This document shows, one piece after another, positions 22,621 through 30,820 of a stretch of 61,691 bases of DNA (its first letter is position 1; the number at the start of each line of letters is the position of its first letter). Source of the DNA: Gnetum montanum (taxonomy: Eukaryota > Streptophyta > Gnetopsida > Gnetales > Gnetaceae); the NCBI GenBank assembly GCA_015680685.1, contig MNCI01000563.1, positions 154,073 to 215,763 of the forward strand, given 5' to 3'. The notes beneath the pieces were generated by a model. It was given only the letters and a program-made list of their open reading frames with translations. It had not been told where the DNA came from and ran no database searches. Position numbers and translations under genes: made by a program.

Positions 22621-23475
22621 AACCTTGATAGGGTAGGTTTCAATAAGGATGAAAGATGTAATGATTTAGAAATTGTCTTAGAAAGAGACTTGTTGAAATA
22701 GATATGTTTGTGAAGATGTGGACAACCTTCACTTGGATAGAAATATTCTATGAAGCTTTACTATCTACTAGGATTTAATTTGGATTTTTCTTATGTAACT
22801 TACATGATAGGTCCCCTTTGCAAAGGAGTTGAAGCCATTAGTGAGATACCACTCTAGAAGTGCTAGAGCTCTAATGTTGCATCCGAACCTACAAGATAAG
22901 GGACAGTCTAAAGTAAAAAAATTTTATAGGGAATAGGCCTCCCAAAATATTATGAAGATGTGCAAATATTTTTTTTGACCATATGACTATTGGTCCTCAA
23001 GTATAAAGGAAGAAAGAAGCTTAATTACAAGATTCACCCATTGAACAAGAATGAAATTTGACCTTACTCATTTGACAGTGCCAAGTAGAAGGGCCATTGT
23101 TCAATGGATAAAAGTTACTCTAAGAATAATCAGTTAACCTTAAGAGTTCACATCAATAGGAAGACTTAGCACCTCGATGTTGACTCTTTACTACCTAGGG
23201 TAGTAACATGTTCCAAGGGTTGGGTTGTTTACCTATTAAAGCAATATGTGAGCTGGGTTTAGAAAATAGTAAGAATGTTTAGTTCATATTTTGTGTAAGT
23301 ATTAGAGCATTAACAAGAATCTTCCTTAATATGAGAGGACTAGAAATGATGCACCTTTGATGTACTAGCTATTGTACCCATGGTAGATGCTAGGTAGCTA
23401 AGTACAAAGTAGATAAATACTAAAAGCATATAAGTGAGAAGCCCACCTCAAGATGAGTGCTCTTCAACTTACTAG
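22621..23475 (+). pseudogene. rrn23: Decayed plastid 23S rRNA, 3' part
   Basis: Conserved strings stand out: AAGTTACTCTAAGAATAATC (plastid AAGTTACTCTAGGGATAACA), AAGAGTTCACATCAATAGGA, GCACCTCGATGTTGACTC, TGTTCCAAGGGTTGGG, TATGTGAGCTGGGTTTAGAA, AATATGAGAGGACTAGAAAT and AAGATGAGTGCTCTTC. These are the peptidyl-transferase and sarcin-ricin regions of the large-subunit rRNA. The copy holds roughly the last 850-900 bases. The sarcin loop reads AATATGAGAGGA instead of AGTACGAGAGGA. Substitutions are overwhelmingly transitions, with a few short indels. Confidence 0.92.
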
Positions 23476-23544
23476 CCTTTGGCTAATAACATAGCCAAGG
23501 ATGGTTTTCTATTCTTAAATAAGATCAACTAATCCTTTCAATAG

Positions 23545-23649
23545 GATAAGGTCATGTAGAGATGATATGTTTATCATCATGATAGGTGTTAAGTTGAGAT
23601 GAAGTAATGTATGCAATTAAGGCATCCTAAAAGCTTGAGAGATTTGAAC
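23545..23649 (+). pseudogene. rrn4.5: Decayed plastid 4.5S rRNA
   Basis: GATAAGGTCATGTAGAGATG, TTTATCATCATGATAGGTGT, AATGTATGCAATTAAGGCAT and CCTAAAAGCTTGAGAG follow the plastid 4.5S sequence along its full ~103-base length. It lies about 70 bp after the 23S end and is seen only in land-plant plastids, which fixes the origin. Confidence 0.88.
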
Positions 23650-23867
23650 CTTATTTCTACATGTGTGACCTATTTGATCTAATTAGGCACTAGCCATATA
23701 TTTTCATTGTGCAATTATTTAATAATATGAAATTGACAAACAAAAGTCCTTGCCTATTTGTTGGATATAAAATTTTATAAGTAGGAGGAATGTCACTCCT
23801 TCTAGAATTAGAGCCTAACAAAAGATGCCTTTCTCTTATGTCGACATTTTTTTTATTCATGATTGGA

Positions 23868-24016
23868 GATTCTAGTGTCCAAGGCATACACGAACCATAG
23901 CAATCTATCATCCAAAAGTTTTTTAATGAAAACCATCTTGAGTTTTTTGGTTAAACTTTATTGTGGTGATAATACTATGGGGGAAGCCACATGAAAAAAT
24001 AACTTAATGCCAAGAT
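23868..24016 (+). pseudogene. rrn5: Decayed plastid 5S rRNA with internal insertion
   Basis: GATTCTAGTGTCCAAGGCAT, TTGGTTAAACTTTATTGTGG, TGATAATACTATGGGGGAAG and AAAATAACTTAATGCCAAGA match plastid 5S rRNA. About 23-27 extra bases (near 23913-23936, AAAAGTTTTTTAATG and neighbours) interrupt the loop B region. The insertion is not found in functional 5S rRNA. Confidence 0.85.
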
Positions 24017-24190
24017 AACTTTAGGTCTTTTATTCTTTTCAAAATATTGTACATAGTTGGACATACTATTATTTTCAATCCATACTTCAAAGCATAATAC
24101 CTTTTGAGAAAATTGTTTCTGCATCCTCTTGAAATGGCTAAGGCAAGAAAATCATTCGGAAGGGACTCAAGGAAACAAATCTCCATAATG

Positions 24191-24264
24191 GAACTTGTAG
24201 CTCAAAGGATGAGAGCATGTGACTATGAATCACAATGTCGAGGGTTTGAATCCCTCCTCATCTA
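24191..24264 (+). pseudogene. trnR-ACG: Decayed plastid tRNA-Arg(ACG)
   Basis: 74 bases align end to end with plastid trnR-ACG. The TTGTAGCTCAAAGGAT block, the anticodon arm TGTGACTATGAATCACA and the T arm GAGGGTTTGAATCCCTC are all in place. The anticodon is now ATG instead of ACG. About 15 differences are seen and nearly all are C-to-T or G-to-A. The anticodon stem still pairs because changes on the two sides compensate (TGTGA with TCACA). The acceptor stem does not. It is a pseudogene, placed after 5S as in plastid genomes. Confidence 0.88.
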
Positions 24265-25329
24265 GAACCTAAGAAAAAGAGGATTAGTATGATTAAGATA
24301 GTAGATGGAAAAAATAATGAAAGTCCTATAATTATTATGTTAATATCCACAAGAAAGACCTTAATTATAATGGAATGTATATAAAGTTCCAAGAGTCAAA
24401 AACTAGGGGTTTCTCATGGTTCATATAATTAATGGGACCAAGCTATAGAACCAATGAGGAATATATTTCCACAGACTAAAGGAACGAAAAATGAAGGACA
24501 TGATGAATTAGGACCATGATTAAGTACATCCTAATTCAATTCAAATTTTATCAAATAATTTTCTTAAAAAATTAACTCTGTGACTTCCACTCTAGCACCA
24601 ACTAAAAAGCAATCTAGAACTAAACATAAAAAAACCAAGTTAATGTTTATGATAAGAATAATCAAATGCCAAAAAAATAGAGAAGATAAAGCTTTTATGA
24701 ATATTTTTACTTGTGCTATAAGAAGTATTAATTCATCCAAATAGATGGCTCGAAAGGCAAATTTGTCATTAAAGATCAAAACTTATCTTAACAAGTGGGC
24801 CATAGCTAATGGCAAATATTTTTTCTATAAGATCAATCATGATGATCAATTTGATGGAAAATTTGTGTCATCATTTTCTATTAGATCTCCCTTTCCTACA
24901 AAATTGAATCCTTTTCCTATTTTAAGTTCAAACACAAATGTTGAAAGTGACATAAACGTTATTAAGGTGAGGCTTATCTTTCCAACTAATAATTAAACTT
25001 CCTCTTTTTTTATTTTTTAAGTTTTCAATTATAAATTTGTATATAAATAAAAAATCTTTCCAATGATAAGAATGTCTTATTGAGTATACAATATAATGCA
25101 AACCCTCCTTTCTTATCTTGAATTAAGAAGGCATCCTTATAATTGAAAAACTTTTCTGATGTTCTCAAAAGAGATTTATAACTTAAACACACAAAAAAAT
25201 ACATCTCAAAAAAGATATGTTGGTGCAGTGATGAAGAACAAGAAAAAATTCTTTCTAAACAAAGACAACAAAGAAAAAAGCTAAAATGTAGCACTAGCCA
25301 AATCCAAATGTACAACCTTGGATAGCTTC
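24265..25329. other. Unassigned; may include the right end of the NUPT
   Basis: Past trnR the plastid order would lead to trnN-GUU, which I do not find. One open frame at 24745-24996 (+, 83 residues) starts MARKANLSLKIKTYLNKW and has no recognisable motif; I do not call it a gene. Confidence 0.35.
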
Positions 25330-25790
25330 TATGTAAAATTAGCAATAAAGAAAGGAAAAAAATCTATTTACAAATTAACAAAAATTTGAAATAAGAAATG
25401 TAAATACTTTAGTCATGTAAAATGCATTAAAGATGTAAATGAAATAATTTTGATAAAATATAATGAAATTTTGGATAGGTGAAAAATTTATTTTCAAGAA
25501 TTATTAAATGCAGAATTTTCAAGAGAAGACATTCAAGAAGAATTAAAATTTCATTTGGTTATGGAATTTTTCTTCACTAAGGTGAAGATAGCCTTCTTGA
25601 AGATAAAAAATGAAAAAGTTTTATACTAGATAACATTCCTATAGAAGCTTGGAAATCACTAGAAGATACAAGAGTTTCATGGTTGACATAATTATTTAAT
25701 AAAATTTTGAAGAATGAAGAAATGCCTAATAATTAGATAAAAACATTATTTTTTCCATCTACAATAATAAAGGAGGTGTGCAAAATTTTT
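25330..25790 (+). mobile_element. RTE-type LINE fragment, RT upstream region
   Basis: With frame changes the plus strand reads KDVNEIILIKYNEILDR, FQELLNAEFSREDIQEEL, VKIAFLKIKNEK and DNIPIEAWKSLEDTRVSWLT, then LFNKILKNEEMPN. These are the blocks before the RT domain in plant RTE LINEs (usually WREYFxxLLNE, KMKxGKAxGPDxIPIEVWK, LFNxILxxxKMPxEW). Stops are frequent. The copy breaks off near 25790 and continues at 27222. Confidence 0.75.
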
Positions 25791-25818
25791 CACACTACAT
25801 GTAGAATAAAATGCCTTG

Positions 25819-25823
25819 TTGGT
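25819..25823. repeat. Target site duplication, left copy (solo LTR)
   Basis: TTGGT, repeated at 26751-26755 (and 26725-26729). Confidence 0.8.
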
Positions 25824-26124
25824 TGATGAGTGGCGAGGTACCCCTGTACTCAACCATACGAAACGAGCGTCGCACGCGCGATCCGGTTGAACTCCGCAGA
25901 TGGACTAGTTGTGGTATCTAGATAGTTAGCCTTAGGTCGCAATTCGTTGTCTTCCTATCTAGACTAGTTTTGCATATGTCACGTATGGTTTAGTCTAGAT
26001 AAGGTGTATGATGTGTTTCCTAATCTACGCTACTCCTGAAGGCAGTGGAAAATAATACTAACTAATCTAAGCTAAGAGGAAAAGGGTAAGAAAATCTAAT
26101 CTAGCCTAAGTGTGACGAGCAACC

Positions 26125-26471
26125 NNNNNNNNNNNNNNNNNNNNNNNNNNNNNNNNNNNNNNNNNNNNNNNNNNNNNNNNNNNNNNNNNNNNNNNNNNNN
26201 NNNNNNNNNNNNNNNNNNNNNNNNNNNNNNNNNNNNNNNNNNNNNNNNNNNNNNNNNNNNNNNNNNNNNNNNNNNNNNNNNNNNNNNNNNNNNNNNNNNN
26301 NNNNNNNNNNNNNNNNNNNNNNNNNNNNNNNNNNNNNNNNNNNNNNNNNNNNNNNNNNNNNNNNNNNNNNNNNNNNNNNNNNNNNNNNNNNNNNNNNNNN
26401 NNNNNNNNNNNNNNNNNNNNNNNNNNNNNNNNNNNNNNNNNNNNNNNNNNNNNNNNNNNNNNNNNNNNNNN
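26125..26471. other. Assembly gap of 347 N
   Basis: A run of N inside the solo LTR. Any open frame across it is meaningless. Confidence 1.
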
Positions 26472-26500
26472 TGGGATGTGAAATGAGGGAGAGCCGCCTC

Positions 26501-26510
26501 TTATTTATAG
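26501..26510 (-). promoter_or_regulatory. LTR TATA box (solo LTR)
   Basis: Minus strand CTATAAATAA, followed by GAGGCGGC as in element F. Confidence 0.55.
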
Positions 26511-26523
26511 AAATGACGGCTGA

Positions 26524-26694
26524 CTGCGATATCGCGTACGCGATATCGCAGGGAAGGACGCGATATGCGATATCGCAACTCTGATACAACAGGGTGGTGA
26601 TATCACGACGACTGATATGATACAACAGGGTGGTGATATCCCGGCGACTAATACAACAGGGCTATGATACAACAGGGTGGTGATATCACAACTA
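26524..26694. repeat. GATATCGC palindrome array and 21-22-bp tandem repeat
   Basis: TGCGATATCGC and CGCGATATCGCA palindromes are followed by four imperfect copies of GATACAACAGGGTGGTGATATC. This is the expanded U3 end of the solo LTR. Confidence 0.8.
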
Positions 26695-26708
26695 TCAGCA
26701 CTATGTGC

Positions 26709-26760
26709 AATTCAGGTCTCATCATTGGTGAATCAATTCAGGTCTCATCATTGGTGAATC
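26709..26760. repeat. 26-bp tandem duplication across the LTR/target boundary
   Basis: AATTCAGGTCTCATCA plus TTGGTGAATC occurs twice in a row (26709-26734, 26735-26760). Each copy includes the LTR end, the target duplication and flanking DNA. Confidence 0.9.
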
Positions 26761-27221
26761 AAAGGTTTTTTTACTTCAAAATGGAGACTAAAAGAACATG
26801 GAGATCATTTGGGTTTCATGCTACTTTAACCATCATATAGAACTACACATGCCTGATTCCTTATGATCCTCTTCACAAGGATACGTGCGCTTGCAAAGGA
26901 TCTTTAGCTTCAATGCTTAGGCCACAACCCTCTCTTTGGGGTTGGGCTTAGGGGTAGATGCATTAGTATAGGAATCTATCATAGTTCTTTCAAGGTAGTT
27001 GGTATGTTATATGCTTGTTGTGTGTCTGTGTATGCATATGCCCAGATGGTTTAGTTGTGTAATTAATGCTTATGACTATACTAACATGTATAATCATTGG
27101 CTAATGAGTTGTATGCTATGTTTTGACACAAGGTGCTAAACATTAAGGTGTAGTCCACCCTCACTCTCATTGCTACTATGGAGAGTCTCAGGGGGTGTCA
27201 AATGGTGTTTTCCAAGGATGG
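26761..27221. other. Unassigned insertion inside the RTE LINE
   Basis: Lies between the solo LTR and the next LINE piece. No ORF or terminal repeat recognised. A short pyrimidine/purine stem (CACAACCCTCTCTTTGGGGTTG) is near 26922-26944. Confidence 0.35.
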
Positions 27222-27281
27222 CACCATTACACTATAGAGGGATTAAGCTAATGAGTCATACTATGAAGCTTTGGAAGAGAG
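27222..27281 (+). mobile_element. RTE-type LINE fragment, middle piece
   Basis: HYRGIKLMSHTMKLWKR reads straight through (27222-27272), matching the conserved NYRGIKLMSHTMKLWERVIE of plant RTE LINEs. The VIE that should follow is found at 29224, after an insertion. Confidence 0.8.
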
Positions 27282-27316
27282 AAAAATCAAATATATCCAT
27301 TCCCAACTCTTTTGAA

Positions 27317-28080
27317 TTATTTTACCTTACAAGAGAAGTCTCATTGAATATATCTATGTATGTATGTATGTATGTATGTATGTATGTATGTGTATTGCAA
27401 AAGAAGGGCATTTTCACAAATTACTAGTCATTAGTAAAGGGCATCAATGTTTCTACTATGACATACAAAAGGAAATGATAATAATAATAATAATTAACAT
27501 ATATGAATGCAATGTTATATTGATATGTATGCTAATAAAATGTAGTTCATGATGCTAGCTATGTTGCTAATGAAATTTGAGGCATGGTCCCAATGCAATT
27601 GATCTATGTGTTGTATGATACTAAAAATAATGATAGTAAACAATTTTTATGAGTGATTTGGTTGTTGGTTTTGTAGTAAATTTTATTATGATTATTTTAA
27701 CATTGCATCCATATTTTTTATATTCTTTTTAGTGGGTAGGGGATTGAGGTATCAAATCCTCAAGAATAATAAAAATAAGGATCATCATCTAGAGGCTTAA
27801 TTCTCATCCTGTTGAGGTGGAGCCCTAGGAGTATTGGTATCCATGCCTCACATTTCACCCTACAAGAGAAGTCTTATTTAATATTTTTATAGAAAAATAA
27901 GGGCATTTTCAAAAATTACCTATCATTAGTGAAGGGTATTAATGTTTCTACTATGACATACAAAGGACAATAATAATAATAATAATTAACATATATAGAT
28001 GCAATGTTTTGTTGATACGTATGCTAATAAAATGTAATATGTTGCTAGTGAAATTTGAGCCATGGTTCCTATGCAAAGGA
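27317..28080. repeat. Pair of ~240-270-bp direct repeats
   Basis: 27317-27595 and 27855-28075 share TTACAAGAGAAGTC, AAGGGCATTTTCA, GTTTCTACTATGACATACAA, ATAATAATAATAATTAACAT and GCTAATAAAATGTA in the same order, with about 260 bp between the two copies. The first copy has an added TATG run. Confidence 0.8.
27354..27391. repeat. (TATG)n microsatellite
   Basis: About nine uninterrupted TATG units in the first direct repeat; absent from the second. Confidence 0.95.
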
Positions 28081-28604
28081 TCACATGCTTAACACTAAGT
28101 AGATAATATTTAAAAAGGATAGAAAGAAAAAACCTTTCAATTTTAGAACCATCTCCTCAAATCTACAACCTTACAATCAATACTTTGAAAAATTAGGTGA
28201 AAAAAATTAATTGTTAGTAGGAAGGAAGTTCCTAGTTCTAACAACATTTTCATCACTTTTCAACATTCATGCTTGAATTTAAAATAACAAAAGGATTTAA
28301 GATAGAGAATTGTGGCTTAATACCAATATTTGTATCATGCCAAGTACATACACTCTTATAAAATATATATTAATGGTATCTTTTACAAGAGGTTTATTGC
28401 TACCTCTATGTCTCATTTGCTTTGAGGATATCTTATGCATTTTGTTAAACTAACTTTATTCCAAGGCTACATTAAGGTCATTTTATGTACTATTCTCAAC
28501 CACCTCCAAGAGCAAAATGCAAATAGTTATTACTTTCAATGATGACTTTTATGATGTTTTGCAACTATTTCATTTCACTTTTTATATTTTCTTAATAATG
28601 AGGT

Positions 28605-28675
28605 ATTAGGTTTGTGGTAAGACACTTGATTTGAAAGATTCAAGCCATGGGTTCAATTTTGGTGGACAATTCAAG
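28605..28675 (+). other. Possible tRNA-derived SINE head
   Basis: TTTGTGGTAAGACACTTG looks like a weak A box and GGGTTCAATTTTGG like a B box, about 40 bases apart. The anticodon-like arm has a 10-base loop, so it is not a real tRNA. Low certainty. Confidence 0.2.
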
Positions 28676-29214
28676 ATTATATAAAGTTCTAGTTGGACTA
28701 TATATCTTTGGGTGTATCTATGTTTTATTGATTTTAGGTTCTAACACCGCCACCCACTTTTTATGTTTTCTTGTTCACTTCATCAAGGCTTGTATGTGTT
28801 CTTGAAATTCTATTAATTATTCATTTTATTTTATTCATCAATCTATTATAGATAAGATAAAAGGCAAATGATGATAATTATCATTTGTTTTATTTTCATT
28901 TTTTCTTTCCTACACTTGTTTTCCTTTTACATTTAGTCATTTCTCTTTTTGTTTCATTAAGATCTTGTTGCATATTGACATTTAAGAATCTTCAATTAGG
29001 TTATCTATTTTTTTTTTCATTTTCTATAAAGAAAAAAAGAGTATATTCATTGCTTACTTCATGCCTTCAAATCTAATTTACAACATTAGTTATTGTTACA
29101 CATTTTAATTTGCATTCAAAGGGGAGTATGAAAATTTTCCCTGCATGGTTGAATGATAAAGGTAAAATTTTTCCTTTTGAAAACAATAAGTAAACACCCT
29201 AAATTTTTGTCCCT

Positions 29215-30060
29215 AGGAGAGAGTCATAGAGCAATGTCTTAGACTTGAATCAATAATATCATAAAATCATTTTGGATTTAAGCTAAGAAGATCGACTATC
29301 AATGCTACATTCTTGATACAATAACTGATGGAGAAATTTAGAAAATATAGAGAAAATCTACATGTGATCTTCATTGACTTAGAAAAAGCATATGATAGAG
29401 TACCTAGAGATATTATTTGGTGGGCCTTATAGAAGAAAAACATCCCTAATAAATATATTAAAGTGATTTAAGACATTTATGAAACTTATCACTAAAATTA
29501 GAATAACTTATGAAATCACATTTGATTTTCTAGTCACAGTAGGCTTACGTTAAGGATCTGCACTTAGCCCATACTTATTTTCCATTGTCAGGGATGAATT
29601 GACAAAGGAAATACATAATAAAATTCTTTGATGTATGCTTTTTGCAAATAATATTATGTTGGTGAATACAACTCCAAAAAATATTTCTTCTAAAATGTAG
29701 AAGTAAAGACAAGTTTTAAAATGAAAAGGTTTAAAAATTAGTAGAAGTAAGACAAACTATATGACATAAAATTTTAATAATAGCATAAAAACCGGTGAAA
29801 TAGAGGTGACATTTCAAGGCCAAAAAGTCCATCACTACAAAAAATTCTAGTACATAAGATGAATGCTCCAACCAAATCATAAAATTAATAAATATATAAA
29901 AAAATAGGATTGAGGCTAGATGGTCAAAATGAAGATAAACTAATGTTGTTTTATATGATAAAACAATCCAAATAAAACTAAAAGGAAAATTTTATAGAAC
30001 TACAATCAAGCCTGCTATCTTATATTGTGCTAAATGTTGGGTAGCAAAAAAGAAGCATTT
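29215..30060 (+). mobile_element. RTE-type LINE fragment, RT core to C-terminus
   Basis: The frame reads VIEQCLRLESIIS, NHFGFKLRRSTINATFLI, ENLHVIFIDLEKAYDRVPRD (29364 on) and, after frame changes, the active-site segment LFANNIML (29638-29658), where FADD is expected. The end reads KLKGKFYRTTIKPAILYCAK, matching the KLKGKFYRTAIRPAMLYG tail block. Plant RTE LINE family is clear. The two catalytic aspartates are both Asn. Confidence 0.85.
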
Positions 30061-30255
30061 GCATTTTTGTCACACTGATTTTTTGTTCATGCCTCTTTTA
30101 TACTACCCAACATTTAGCATCATATAAGATCACAAGCTTGATTGTTGTCCTATGAAATTTTCTCTTTAATTTTATTGGTATTCTTTTATCACATAAAACA
30201 CCACTAGCCTAGCCTCATTTTGACCATTCTACCTCAATTGTATTTCTAATATCTA
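29905..30255. repeat. Inverted repeat, arms of ~150 bp
   Basis: The LINE tail 29905-30055 recurs reverse-complemented at 30089-30255 (for example CTACCCAACATTTAGCA on the plus strand at right against TGCTAAATGTTGGGTAG at left). Identity is roughly 75-80%. About 35 bases separate the arms. Confidence 0.85.
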
Positions 30256-30820
30256 ATTGGAGGATTGATCCTAGGTAGTAAAACTATTTGCAGCAAGAGA
30301 CTTTTTTTCTTAGGGAAAGTCTAGTCATTGTATAATGATAGGGGTGAACCCCAAATTAGCAATTACAATAGTAGTATCATCATGAAGAGTAGAAGATCCT
30401 CCAACAAAATAGATGAACACCCAAATCAATCAAAAAGCCCCAAGCATTCCTATAGGGCATTAAAACCAAAAACTAAAAATATAGTTACGTACAACAACAT
30501 AAAGTTCATTTAAAATAGATGGTATGCATATTTGAAAAAGCAAAAGAACTCACAATTTATGGATGCTACATTGTCTCATCTTGCATGAAGTCACAAGTGT
30601 TAAACATTATCATCATGCATTTATGGATGTTCTCCCATAAGTGAAAGTTGTCGAATGCTTTTGAGACATATTTATAGGAAGATTTTAGACACTTCACATG
30701 AAAAGTACAAGCACTCTACTAGAGCCAAATCTTCCAGGTGACCTTCACCCAAAATGAAATCTCATGTAAGTGGAATTGAATGATGGGCCCTTCTGTAATC
30801 ATTTCCCAAGTATACTATGG
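30256..30820. other. Unassigned flank of element D
   Basis: A 61-residue open frame at 30328-30513 is K/S/N-rich with no motif. No element ends recognised. Confidence 0.4.

Larger units (their letters stand above)
22621..24264 (+). other. Nuclear plastid DNA insertion (NUPT): rrn23 3' part, rrn4.5, rrn5, trnR-ACG
   Basis: Four consecutive plastid genes and their spacers are recognisable in the plastid inverted-repeat order and all on one strand. The 4.5S-5S spacer is also recognisable (TTCATTGTGCAATTATTTAA corresponds to the plastid TTCATTGTTCAACTCTTTGA). Nearly all differences are C-to-T or G-to-A, as expected for an old, methylated nuclear copy, so it is not functional. The left edge is near 22621, inside the large-subunit rRNA. 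The right edge is past the tRNA and not defined. Open frames here are shadows of RNA genes. Confidence 0.9.
25824..26750 (-). mobile_element. Solo LTR of the Athila-like family
   Basis: Plus-strand text starts TGATGAGTGGCGAGGTACCC, the same LTR edge as E, and ends TCTCATCA. It is flanked by TTGGT on both sides, with no internal region, so two LTRs probably recombined. It contains a TATA box (minus, 26501-26510), GATATCGC palindromes and a 347-base gap of N. The right edge is ambiguous because the last 26 bases are duplicated. Confidence 0.82.
27282..29214. mobile_element. Unidentified 1.93-kb insertion in the RTE LINE
   Basis: It separates KLWKR (27272) from VIEQCLRLE (29224 on), which are adjacent in intact LINEs. 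GGAAGAGAG (27273-27281) and AGGAGAGAG (29215-29223) flank it and look like a mutated 9-bp target duplication. I see no clear terminal inverted repeats. Inside are two direct repeats of about 240-270 bp, a TATG microsatellite and a possible tRNA-like promoter. Nine bases would fit a Mutator-like element, but that is only a guess. Confidence 0.5.

Noticed and set aside
23690-24186. Minus-strand open frames of 60-73 residues
   Set aside because: They are antisense to plastid 4.5S-5S spacer, 5S rRNA and the approach to trnR; not protein genes.
24745-24996. 83-residue frame starting MARKANLSL
   Set aside because: No motif, AT-driven composition, no neighbours; not enough to call a gene.
26101-26625. 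Long open frames on both strands
   Set aside because: They run through 347 undetermined bases and have no real sequence content.
28605-28675. tRNA gene
   Set aside because: A- and B-box-like strings exist, but the anticodon arm has a 10-base loop and no acceptor stem; kept only as a weak SINE-like note.
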